Of a stretch of DNA of 64,000 nucleotides, positions 54,369 to 64,000 are shown one piece after another (position 1 is the first letter of the stretch; each line of letters opens with the position of its first letter). The notes beneath the pieces are model-generated. The model had not been told where the DNA came from, searched no databases, and saw only the letters and a list, made by a program, of their open reading frames with translations. The position numbers and the translations under genes were made by a program. Where the stretch lies: NCBI GenBank assembly GCA_022925895.1, contig JAKSYS010000228.1, forward strand, positions 19,026 through 83,025, read 5' to 3'. The DNA is from Fragilaria crotonensis (lineage: Eukaryota > Bacillariophyta > Fragilariophyceae > Fragilariales > Fragilariaceae).

Positions 54369-54866
54369 GGGCTAAAGAGGGTAGTTAGGCCGAATGCCTT
54401 GGAGGATTGTCAGCGTGATCAACTTGAAAGTTATCTTGTCTGATGTATCATATGACATTGCAAACCATATCATTTACTAAGCCAAAGAACTGAGTTATTG
54501 AAAGGTACACTTTTCCTATCTAGCAAGGCAATGCAACTAATCTACTACTAGCTAGCGCCGTGAGACAAGGAGTTGATAAATCAACGAAGCATCGGCGCAG
54601 ACCTTTCATCTCACGTCAATTCCGCGAGCAACGTCCGGTTGTTGCCACGAAGTTCCTCGTTCACATTGATTCGTGCGATCGCCGTCGATCGCCTGGTTAG
54701 ACTTTTCATCTGCCAAAAGATGCTTGAGGAGTCAAGTTTGCGGGAACAGTAACACTGGCGTGGTGCACTTCCTGTTGGCCACATTCACTCCATCGTCAAA
54801 AAAGGATCAATGTGAGGTTGCTACTTGAGGTCGTACTCCAAACCAAGCTCTAGCGCGATGCCTTGC
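54369..54866. other. Convergent intergenic region
   Basis: 498 bp between two 3' ends; no feature recognised. Confidence 0.5.
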
Positions 54867-56166
54867 TCATCCGTGCTTCCTCTGTTTGATTCCTTTGTAA
54901 TCCTCAAAAAGGCGTTCCCAATTCATGATATTCCCTTTCCTCACTTCCTTGAGCGTCAGAAGCAGGTTGTCGTAGGCATGGTACGTGTCAATGTCGCGCC
55001 TATCTCTCCCATGTTCCTCCAATCTGTGGTGCAGAACCATATCTGTGATGGAAGATGGGGCGGATGGTTGAAAGAAGTGACTTAGCACAAGGACCATTTC
55101 TTCCACAAGAAATTCCTTGATATGGTTGCACTTTTTGCTGCAAAACTTCTCTCGAACGAAAGAAAAGTCATCAAGGACGAATAGATTTGGGATGTTCCAG
55201 TTTTGTACGAACTTCACATCATTTGTGGCAACGAAAATCGCATCGTAGTCCTTGCTACAAAGAGGAATCCCTGGATCGCCAGCTGTGCAAGTGAGAAAAG
55301 AGTCGATCCCACGACAGTCTTTCCTCTCTTTCGTTGGTGCAAGCGGCAAGCCACCACCCACCCTCTTTGAAGGCTGAAAGCTGGGGATAGCCTGTTTGGG
55401 AACATTCAAAAGCGGGATATCCCTTCAGATCACCTTGTCGAACATGTATTCCCAACAATCGAAAGCTGTCGTTGTCGGCGGCGGTCTGACTGATGTTGCT
55501 TCGAATGGCGTTAATGACTTGTAGTGCCAACTTTCTATAGATTGGATGAAAGGGGAGCAAAACGTCATCGCGATGCGAGGCTGATTCCGGAAGACTATGA
55601 TGGAGGTCACCATACGAGCACGTAAAGGATAGGTGCCTGACGGCAGGATTCGGATCTCTCACAACGTCTTCCGTCGCCACCTGCTCCGGGTCGAAACCAT
55701 GCCATTTTGTGGTCCCAGCCGGCGGAGTATCACGCAATGTAACGGATAATCGTACCTTGGGTACGTCAAAGAGCTCGTCGTATGGAATGGGATCTGGTCC
55801 GTGCGGACTGCCAACGTACGCATTCGGTTGGATCATGAGCGTTCGATTGTATGCAATCGCCAAGTTTGCAGCCACGTTAAGGCATTGGAGCTGGTTGTTG
55901 ATCCCAGCGTTGGCAGGAAGGAGAATTAGAAATCTGTCCTTGTCGAGCTCATGAAAAGGCCCAACAATTGAGTTCGCAGACGGATGTGACCACGAAACGT
56001 CATCAGGTTGAGCATTTGCTTGACCGCAATATTGACGTGCCCACGAAAGGAGAAACCGAAATAGCATCACCGATAACACAAAGCTCGTTATCCGCAGTAT
56101 GTTCCTCCACCTATTCTTCTGACGCTTTCGTTTACGATACGGAATCTTCATCCCAATGACGTGCAT
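54867..56166 (-). CDS. O-fucosyltransferase-like type II membrane protein, frame broken once
   Basis: Starts at ATG 56166 (MHVIGMKIPYRKRKRQKNRW). A short basic cytosolic part is followed by a signal anchor (ILRITSFVLSVMLFRFLLSW), typical of Golgi/ER glycosyltransferases. Family-like blocks are LPANAGINNQLQCLNVAANL with AIAYNRTL, and RLLGIHVRQGDLK (the HxRxGD-type donor-binding loop of GDP-fucose O-fucosyltransferases). After RQGDLK the frame changes. The downstream frame, DIPLLNVPKQAIPSF and on through DYDAIFVATNDVKF, continues the family pattern to TGA at 54867. One extra G in GGGATATCCC (plus-strand 55421-55423) would explain it; no GT-AG intron of the right length fits. Joined, it would be ~432 aa. 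It may be an assembly indel or a true frameshifted allele. Confidence 0.65.
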
Positions 56167-56542
56167 ACACCCTGTTCTCCAATTTGTTTTCTCTCAACAT
56201 GAACTGCACTGGCGGTAACCCAGATGCAACGGTCCATCGGCATTAACAAGGGAGAAGTAACAGACCTCACATGCATGCTACATACACGTAGGCTGCGGGA
56301 CCGATGTGGCTTGCAAGTGTTTGACGTGATGTTGGTGGGAGAAAAGAGATGGGAGGTCGGCAGCTGGAGGGCTGGCATTGGGCAGTGCGAATAGTAGTAC
56401 ACGGTATGCGTATTACAGTACAAGGTACAATACATATATGCATGTACTGAGGGTGACCGATCCTAATCATATGAACATAGTATGCATACCTGGTAGCGAT
56501 GATACAGGAGTAGCTTTTGTACGTTTCTACCTGAACATACTT

Positions 56543-57072
56543 GTACCTGGAAGGTCCGGCAATACACGCTTAGTCGTGAATCAAGGTCGAATTCACGCTG
56601 GCCGGAGGCGAAAATCATTTCCGTTCTGTGTCTGGCTGGTGCTAAACTGGTTATGCCAGCGTCATCGTCGTTTTGCTGACACTTGCTGACGAAAAGACAG
56701 ATCTGCTGACATCCGCTGACAAAAAACGAATTTGCTGACGTCTGCTGACGAAATTCGAATCTGCTGACATTTTCTGACATATGATGACGAAAACGAGTTT
56801 TTTCCAGCACAAAAGCTACGGTGATGCTGACATCTTCTGACGTTTGCTGACGAGAATCAAGTTTGCTGACATTTGCTGACGAAAAGCAAATCTGCTGACA
56901 TTTGCTGACGAAAAAGAAATCTGCTGACATTTGCTGAACCTTGCCAGCTCGAATGATACGACAAAGATCCTAACAAGCTCTAATCACGCCGGCCGGTCAT
57001 TAGCTGGCGCGCACATCCTTAAGGTACATCTTGTTAACTGCGAAACGTGCTTGGGCCGGACCTTCCTGGTAC
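56543..57072. mobile_element. CTGAC element, copy 2, with terminal inverted repeats
   Basis: A left end GTACCTGGAAGGTCCGGC (56543-56560) and a right end GCCGGACCTTCCTGGTAC (57055-57072) are inverted repeats of 18 bp with one mismatch. Between them lies a CTGAC-rich tandem array and no ORF with coding character. The right end matches GGCCGGACCTTCC at 479-491, the end of copy 1. It is therefore a non-autonomous, MITE-like element of ~530 bp. Target-site duplication is not clear. Confidence 0.65.
56670..56938. repeat. ~29-bp tandem repeats with paired TGCTGAC motifs
   Basis: About eight diverged copies of a unit of the form TTTGCTGACGAAAAGCAAATC with a second TGCTGACAT. TGCTGAC occurs roughly every 12-17 bases. 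The motif shares CTGAC with the array at 46-346, although the unit length and spacing differ. Confidence 0.85.
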
Positions 57073-57250
57073 TTGGAATGAGAGACGTAAACACACTACC
57101 GGTAGCTAGAGTAGACAATAGACGGAAGATACAACAGCATCACAACATCTCCCCTCATCACATCATCGAATCTTCTCGATCAGTGCACAAGTCCTTGTAG
57201 TGTACGGTACGATACTGGATTACAATTCCGATCCACCGAATCTGCGCACA

Positions 57251-60070
57251 ATGGCCTCGTCATGGGTGCACGAATTGTCCCGTCTGATTACTCGGAACGA
57301 TCCTTACCAAGATCATGAGAAGGATATGACATGGGGTCGCCGTTTGGCTCGATACCTTTCTCGGTATGGTTGGTACAATCCTCACCAAGGCCGACATCAT
57401 GCGAACGCGCCCTCAATCGACACAGCGTGGGAGTACTTTGAACACGTCACGTTAGCACGGCATTTCACACCGGATGAACGTGAGATTGATGTCAATCGCA
57501 AGGCCGAGGTCGGGGAACATGAGGCACCTACAACCCTTTATTCCGTTTTGGGGACACCAGAGGCGGATCTTGGAGATTTTGGCATTGGAGTTGGTGAGCT
57601 TGTCGCTTGGATGAGAAAATTGAGATTTCACATGGTACCTCCCCTTGGGATTACTAACTTGATGGCATCCTTACAGGTGTCTATTTTTATACGTTGCGAC
57701 TTTTGGCTGTCATCATGCTGTTGGCAGGGTTGATTAACGTGCCGAACCTTATCTTTTTCTTTTCAGACCGCTATAATCCAATGAATGAAAACATCACACG
57801 GCTCTCGTTGAGGGCCAGTGCAATTTGCACCGCAGATACATGGGCTGCGTGCCCTACCTGTACGAAAGAAGATTGGGATAGGTTTCCACCGACGTATGAT
57901 CGATACGCTGAAGTTCAATCCGATGATGGCAGTGTCCTATCGTTCATCAAGGTGAACCAGTGTGAGATCACGAACAGAGTCGGCTTAGTCTCTTACGTAT
58001 CCCTTCTTTTCATTTGCGTGGCTATCCTTGTACTTCAGAAGACTACTGAAAGTCAGCTGATCAACCTCGACAACGCATCACTGACAACCACAGACTATGC
58101 TGTGGAAGTTAGGAATCCGCCGAAAGACGCCCGTGATCCCGACGAATGGAAACAATTCTTCGATCAGTTTGGTCAAGTAGCATCTATCACAGTTGCTTTG
58201 GACAACGAAGAGTTGGTCCGAGCTCTCCTGCTTCGTCGTACATTGATGTCGAAGCTTGAGGACTTGCTTCCACCTGGTCTCAAGCTGAATCCTGACAACC
58301 TTGACGTCGCTGTTCGTGAGGCATTGCCCCTCACCCTGCTGCAAAGATGCATGATGGCGAATGATGCCAATGCTATCAAAAGCAAGATCGACTCTATTGA
58401 CAAGAAGATACAGCTGGATTTGTCAAAGCGAGTCTACGAGGTTTCGAATGTTTTCGTCATTTTTGAAAAGCAGGCGACTCAACAGACTGTGCTCCAGCAA
58501 ATGTCCGTTGGCGGCTTCCGTGTCATGATGAACCATACGTCGATGCTTCCGGAAAATCTCCGATTTCGTGGACACCACGTATTGAGCATTGGCGAGCCTC
58601 CCGAGCCATCGAGCGTGCGCTGGCAAGATTTGGACGAGAGTTTTGTCGTCCAATTCTGGCAGCGAGTCGTCACAGTGTCGATTACCGTGGCACTTATCGT
58701 CGCATCGTGCTTTCTTGTTGTGCGCGTTCGCAACGACTTTGGCACTGCATACGCTGCCATGACGATATCGGCGACCAACTCCATGTTTCCCTCCTTGTGC
58801 CTTTATATTACCGACGTTGAGTCTCATCGTTCCGAGAACTCGAGGCAAGCAAGTTACTACTTCAAGGTTACCGCTTCGATGTGGATCTTGACCACTATTC
58901 TTACTGCGTACTTGACTCCATTTACTGATACACTAAACGATGAGCGGAAATCCTTGATTCCAGCAATGTACGCCATTTTCATTACTGAGCTCTTAAAGAC
59001 GCCCATCACCAAGGTTTTGGATCTTCCTGGTCAGTTCTACCGCCACATTCTCGCCCCGAGAGCCCCAGATCAGCGCCGAATGAATGCATACTTCAGGGGT
59101 GCGAAGTATCATCTATCTGAGCGGTACACGGTGAGTTCTCGTTGGGAGGTGTTGCTTTGTCGATGTTTGGACCCCATTAACGTCTCCGTGTGTCTGATTT
59201 CAGGATATGACAAACGTTCTCTTTCTTACCTTCTATTATGCGATGCTTTTTCCTGCGGGATTCTTCTGGGCTGCGGCAACCCTTTCGGTGCGCTACTGGG
59301 TGGATAAATTCTGCCTTCTTCGCAGTTGGTCGCCAGCGCCAGCATTAGGCACTTCGATTGCGGATCTGAGCCGAGTCTTCTTCTTCCCTGGCGCTGTAGT
59401 TGCCTATGCCATCATGTCATCTTACAACTTTGCCTCCTTCCCATACGACAATGCGTGTAAGCTTGATGACTCGGTCTCCAGTGCCTATGTTGGGTCCTTT
59501 TCCGGTCTGACCGCGGCTGGCCAGCCTGTTCATTTTTCGATTGGGGAAGGTGAAAGTACGTTTCGGTATTGCAATCAAGACATGTTGCGTTATAAACCAT
59601 GGCCAGCCTTTCCCGCTGTCCCTTCATCGCAGCCTGAAGATGGCGAATGGATGGCGCCTGGACAAGAGTTCACTGTCGTGTTCGGATGGACATCCGTGGT
59701 TGTCGGTGCCTTTGTCCTTCTCCTGTACTTCAACGCCCTCCGGAAGTTTCTTCGGTACTTTTTCTATGGTGGATTCGCCAGCCATGACAAGCCCCAGAGT
59801 AAAGGCTTCTCAGCATGCAGCGATATTTTTGGTTACATTCCTCAGTTTAAGCTTGAGGGGGATCTATTTCCCACGCTCCTGTGCGACGTCGATGGGGTCA
59901 GTCATGATTTGATCGATTGGGAAGACCATTCGGATCCCTCGAAGAAGTCGCACAATGCCATCTATGATGTGGCTGGGGTGACCAAGCATACAGAAGCAGA
60001 GTCGGTATTGAGCATTGTGAGGCTTGGCGTCCAGGAGAGGCGAATAGCAAACGTTAAAAGCAAGGAATGA
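57251..60070 (+). CDS. OSCA/CSC1/TMEM63-like mechanosensitive cation channel
   Basis: Three exons: 57251-57593, 57677-59130 and 59204-60070. Introns are 83 bp (GTGAGC...TTACAG, phase 1) and 73 bp (GTGAGT...TTTCAG, phase 0). The protein is 887 aa from MASSWVHELSRL. A first membrane helix spans the first junction (GIGVG-VYFYTLRLLAVIML), followed by another helix and a long cytosolic region with an RNA-recognition-like fold (YAVEVRNPP...FFDQFGQV). The pore region resembles the RSN1/CSC1 7TM domain: FGTAYAAMTISATNSMFPSL, then ERYT-DMTNVLFLTFYYAMLFPAGFF and DKFCLLRSWSPAPALG. The family forms stretch- or osmosensitive Ca2+-permeable channels or lipid scramblases. It is one of the clearest gene models here. 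Confidence 0.8.
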
Positions 60071-60831
60071 ATCTGCAAACGATGTAAAGTGCTTCGAGTG
60101 GAGGCGAATCGTAAAGCTCAATGATCTGCAGCTATTCTAGCGGGCTGCACGGTTCATGAGGGGCAGCTTGAAAAACCCTCTGACAAGCCAGCGACTGGAT
60201 CTGTGATGTTGCGATGTAATCATGTACATGACACGACTTATGCCCCTTTTTGTCAGTCTCATTCAATCTGTTCGCGACGACAAGCTAAAACGCTATCCAA
60301 AATGCTTGCAACGGTTTGTGATTCTAGTGGTCGTTGCAACAGTCCACTATCGCCTGCTCGCGTCGTGAATTCATGGCATGGACATGGCACCGTTTTCTTG
60401 GGTTTAATACCTTGCCAAAGAAAGCAAGTTCTGTCAGCAAAGTCAACTGGCATTCTCTTATTTATGAAATTCGAAACAGTATATCTTCTTGCAGTCCCTT
60501 TTGGAGTACTCTTGACTCGTCGCTCATTAAGTCCAGTGTCCCCGTCATTTCTAGAATTGCATTTGTATACTACTGCAGCACCTACAAGATGGCGTGTCAA
60601 ATAGTTCGTTTCATGTTCAGAAAACAGATACCAGACGATAGAAGTTCTGTATAGAGAACAGTGGTTCAATAAAAAAGTCTCGGATTGGGTTACATCATTG
60701 GACCAGGCTTACCTTTCAAAGGACCGTGTCAAACATGTGTCGTGAAGTTGTCGCCAGCAGAAAGAGTAAGTCGACAATAGGGTACTGCTAGCGACGAGAT
60801 TTTGCGATCGATCCTCTCCCAAGCTTCCAGT
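60071..60831. other. Intergenic, left copy of a diverged duplication
   Basis: From about 60360 the sequence matches, with many changes, the segment from ~62160 (for example GGCATGGCACCGTG and CCCCGT-ATTTCTAGAAT-GCATTTG words). ORFs of 133-136 codons on both strands are not supported by a domain. Confidence 0.45.
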
Positions 60832-61075
60832 TTAAGCCTCCTTCAAGTCATCAAGATCCTTGTCCACGAAGGAAATCGCGTCAAGAAGAATGGCGGCAAC
60901 GCGATCCAGCAGTAACACGGTGCTCGCCCGTTGCGGAGGAGTCACTGGAATTGAATCAATACGATGAGACGTTCTTGTACTGATTCGAGTCCTTTCCCGG
61001 TCTCGTTTTCCGGTTTTTAGTTCGTCAATTGTTTCTGAGAGCGTCTGGATTTGTATGTTTTTTGGAGGCCAGCAT
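60832..61075 (-). pseudogene. Frameshifted paralogue of the small gene at 62508-62792
   Basis: Starts like its paralogue (MLASKKHTNPDALRNN then a stop), but another frame carries the rest: RTRISTRTSHRIDSIPVTPP, QRASTVLLLDRVAAILLDAI and FVDKDLDDLKEA. The intact copy has GIDSFPRVPPQHASTVSQLD and HIAAILLRAIALVDEDLDYL. A one-base deletion near 61050 accounts for the break. Either a decayed duplicate or an assembly indel. Confidence 0.6.
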
Positions 61076-62507
61076 AGTGGAATTTATGGGGTTACACGTT
61101 ACACACGAAACGAGAAAACCTGCGGCGTTCCTTCGTCACAAAGAATGCTTTGCGGATTCCACCCCTATGTAATTGAGTAATCTACGTGAATGTGCATGCG
61201 TGCATGCCACGCATGATGAGATGTCGACACTCCGAGCCATGTCATACTGTCATACTACTTCAACTTGCAGGTTGATGTCGGATTCAGTGGCTCAACATAA
61301 AACGGACATGGCGTTTATGGGGATTGGTTCCGCATGCAATGCAGCAAGCACATTATTTGCGATATCCCGAAGTCACTCGAAAGGCGATCAAACATTAATC
61401 TCGGAACTATATTGCAAATTGCAAACGGCGTGCGACTAATACTTTTCTACATATTACCGGTAGTTTGCTTAGCAATTGCTACTTGTACTCAGCACACTCA
61501 CACTAAGGCAGTAAAGACTAACGTGATGGGACATTGAAATGGAATGATACAAGAATTCGAGCAGTTGTGTGTACTTCGCAAGACATCCTCTGTACTCTAG
61601 CTAGTATCACACTTAATTGAGAATGTTCCTCCACGCCTTAACGAGCTTGAGGTAAACATAATAAGGGATGCGATGGGCCTCTTTTGACGAACGCCCTCAG
61701 GGCAAAGTACAATATGCAATACCGAAGGGTGAAGTGAGAGCCCACGTTCGTTTTGTACACGTCTTACATTTTGTGTTTGTAACAAAGAACTCATTACGTA
61801 TGCCTTTCGTCGTCATTTTTCACGCTGTAGACTGACGAAGGTCTGATAGGGAGGTTGATGCCACGTGTGTTGAAGTATAGAAAACAAGAGCCCTTGCACT
61901 CATCTTCAAGTTCCACCTTAATGACAAATTCAAATGCTTGATATTAAACAGAAAAAAGACTGAAGTGCTGAGTTCGACTTGCTTATAAACCAAGTACTGT
62001 ATCGGAAAGGCGCCTAGAGTAAGCGGCACAGGGTTGGCATAGAATGGGGGCTCTGCCTTTGCCGGACCAGACGGCTGCCTCATGATATACAAACTTCCTA
62101 ACATTCATGTCTGGGGTACTTGTTCCCTCTCCACAGTTTCCTGGTTCTGGTCCTTTTTCTCCTGGTGGGCATAGCATCACGGGCATGGCACCGTGATTCT
62201 TGGCCTGCAACCTTGTCAAAGTAGAACAGTCATCCCTTCCTTTGATCAGTCGCTGAGTTTCCCCGTATTTCTAGAATCGCATTTGCACCTACCGGTAGTA
62301 GCATCTACAAGGTGCCGTGTCACTCAGCCCTTTCATTTTCGAGGAAATATGATATTAGAAGATTAAACTTCACTTCATGGAGAACCGTGATGCCTTCCAA
62401 GGAAAAGTCACGGACTGAGTCCCATCATTGGACTATCTGAAATGATCTGATGAAGAACCCTATTAGGAGGAGTCGTTGGCAGCCTCGCGAGACAGGGCGA
62501 TAACGCG
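61076..62507. other. Intergenic region between the two paralogues
   Basis: Contains the right-hand duplicate segment (from ~62160). ORFs are short and none has a domain. A few GTAC/ACCGGTAGT words occur near 61455 and 62290. Confidence 0.45.
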
Positions 62508-62792
62508 TTATTTATGGTGACCAGATTTCGATTGGTCGTCGCGCAAGCTTTCAGAATTAGTCTCCTTCAAGTAATCAAGGTCCTCATCCACTAAGGCAAT
62601 CGCTCTAAGAAGAATGGCGGCAATGTGATCCAACTGTGACACGGTGCTCGCATGTTGTGGAGGAACCCTTGGAAATGAATCAATTCCTTGAGACGTACTG
62701 ATTCGACCTTCTTCCCGTGTTTGTTCCCCTTGTTTTCGGTTTGTCAATGCTGATGTGAGAGCTTCTGGAGATGTAGGGTTCTTGGAGGCCAT
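62508..62792 (-). CDS. Small conserved hypothetical protein, 94 aa
   Basis: ATG 62792 (MASKNPTSPEALTSALTNRK) to TAA at 62508. The N-terminal half is polar and charged; the second half is a predicted amphipathic helix pair (SQLDHIAAILLRAIALVDED, LDYLKETNSES). A diverged, frameshifted paralogue lies at 60832-61075; the second half is better conserved than the first between the two, which suggests the helical part is the functional unit. An upstream in-frame extension exists but has no coding character. No family is recognised. Confidence 0.55.
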   Translation of the reverse strand: MASKNPTSPEALTSALTNRKQGEQTREEGRISTSQGIDSFPRVPPQHASTVSQLDHIAAILLRAIALVDEDLDYLKETNSESLRDDQSKSGHHK

Positions 62793-64000
62793 GGTGATTT
62801 CCTTGATTCTTGAATTTCGGTGATGGTGAAATTTATGGAACTGCAAACAAAATGAGTAGTACTCAACTTCGTAGTTGACGTCGGTCGAGTTCCCGTTTTT
62901 ACTGTACCATATTTGCTCACAAAGAACAAAGAATGCATTCATGTTCGCTGTTCTTTCCCTTGTATACTGCATATGAGTATCGTACTCAATACTGGTACCT
63001 GGTATGTCCAGTTTGTTTACTGCTCGTAGCAAGGGATTACTCCCGAGTCCGAGTAATTTATGCTCTAGTACTACATTTACAATGACATACGTACAGTAGG
63101 ACCTGGACATAACCCTTTGAGTCGTGAGTAATACCGATAGTCCGATAGAGTAATCCACTACTAGTAGTCCGAGTACTTGAATACTACATCTACTTGTTCG
63201 CGGTACTGAAACCACAGCTTTTGGCTGTAAGCAGTATCGGGTTTGTCAATTGCAGTGTTTCATCCCGTCGTTATGTACGACACGCTGTACAGGACCCTAT
63301 GGTAACGGTAGATACGTGTCCCAGATACTCCGAGATCCGTGTCCTCCAGCCAGAACAGCACGTTTTACATGGCGGAGTACTAGCTAGCTGCCGGTATGCA
63401 TAGTATGGTGACGACGGATCAATCCTGTCTGGAAGAGTTGGCGGCGCACAGTATCCGGGATCAGAGGCGAGTATACGTATATGCATAGTTTTATTCGTAC
63501 TGAGATTGTAGTGTAGCGGACGTATTTACAAACGCAGAAATTCACAGGACACCCTACTGGACAGTGGACAGTACCGGTACACCATTGAAACGGAACGCGA
63601 ATCCGATTTGTGAAACGAAACGAGCATTCGGCCTCTATCCTATGCATGGTCGTACAGTACTCGTACCATACCAGAACTCTAAGGACAAGTACTGGTACCG
63701 GTAGTACCGGTATGGTGCTTCAATCTTCTGGAACTAAAAGTACGGTACTTGCCATCCGGTTTGTACTTGGGCGTATTCTAAGGTACTGGAGTACTCCGAG
63801 TACGGATTACGACACTCCGTAGTAGTACCTGGTACTTGTACGCCAAATCTACTCGCTATCTATGTCTTATCTTGTGTGGGATCTCCCTGTTCTTGGCTCA
63901 TGGAATACTGTACCGGTCGTGTATATAAATAGATATGGATTGAAAGTGTACAAAAACAAAACGTTTTCTTGTATTCCAGTATTGTTTTATTTGTTCGGAG
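62793..64000. other. GTAC-rich intergenic DNA to the window end
   Basis: Dominated by AGTAC, GTACCGGTA and ACTCCGAGTAC words, especially 62990-63200 and 63650-63840. These overlap into many short palindromes. No gene or RNA is recognised. Confidence 0.5.

Noticed and set aside
56670-56938. CRISPR-like array at 56.7 kb
   Set aside because: Units are diverged and adjacent without unique spacers; the 18-bp inverted ends fit a MITE-like element better.

Overview
This is nuclear DNA from a eukaryote with many genes per kilobase. The genes sit on both strands, most have few introns, and typical GT-AG introns are about 70-260 bp. The gene set is that of a microalga: a P5A ATPase, V-ATPase subunit C, a VIT-type iron transporter, an OSCA/CSC1-like channel, a PPR protein whose N-terminus resembles the bipartite plastid leader of stramenopiles, and a complex I assembly factor. 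A diatom (or close stramenopile) is my best inference. No ribosomal RNA or other marker fixes the species.

Layout. Bases 1-491 hold the right part of a repeat element built from CTGAC palindromes. 0.9-22.1 kb is a compact gene block: GET4 (-), an inositol-polyphosphate 5-phosphatase with a signal peptide (+), V-ATPase C (-), a membrane EF-hand protein (+), a RING/PA ubiquitin ligase (-), a PPR protein (+), a TVP15-like membrane protein (-), a dsRNA-binding-like protein (+) and a P5A ATPase (-). 22.1-32.9 kb is a repeat island: a GC-rich CGGCCG repeat, a hAT transposase (-), a 4.9-kb satellite array with about 375-bp dimeric units, and an inverted relative of the GC-rich repeat. 32.9-46.1 kb carries an FBXO9-like F-box protein, hypothetical genes, NDUFAF6, a leucine-carboxyl-methyltransferase-like protein, a LamG-like protein, a PPC/DUF296 protein, a VIT transporter and a small secreted protein. 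47.0-50.6 kb is a head-to-head pair (an RRM/zinc-knuckle protein and RRP1/Nop52). 51.1-60.1 kb has an unknown protein, a FAD oxidoreductase, an O-fucosyltransferase-like type II membrane protein, a second CTGAC element with terminal inverted repeats, and an OSCA/TMEM63-like channel. 60.1-64 kb contains a diverged duplication with one intact and one frameshifted copy of a small gene, then GTAC-rich intergenic DNA.

The genes are mostly unrelated housekeeping functions. Divergent pairs with short shared 5' regions (379-736 bp) are common, notably RRM/RRP1, which may share ribosome-biogenesis control. Several otherwise intact genes each contain a point where the reading frame changes by one base. 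Short introns could explain some, but single-base assembly indels explain all of them and often give smoother proteins. I give exon joins and both alternatives where it matters. The most distinctive non-genic features are the two CTGAC-palindrome elements and the satellite array.
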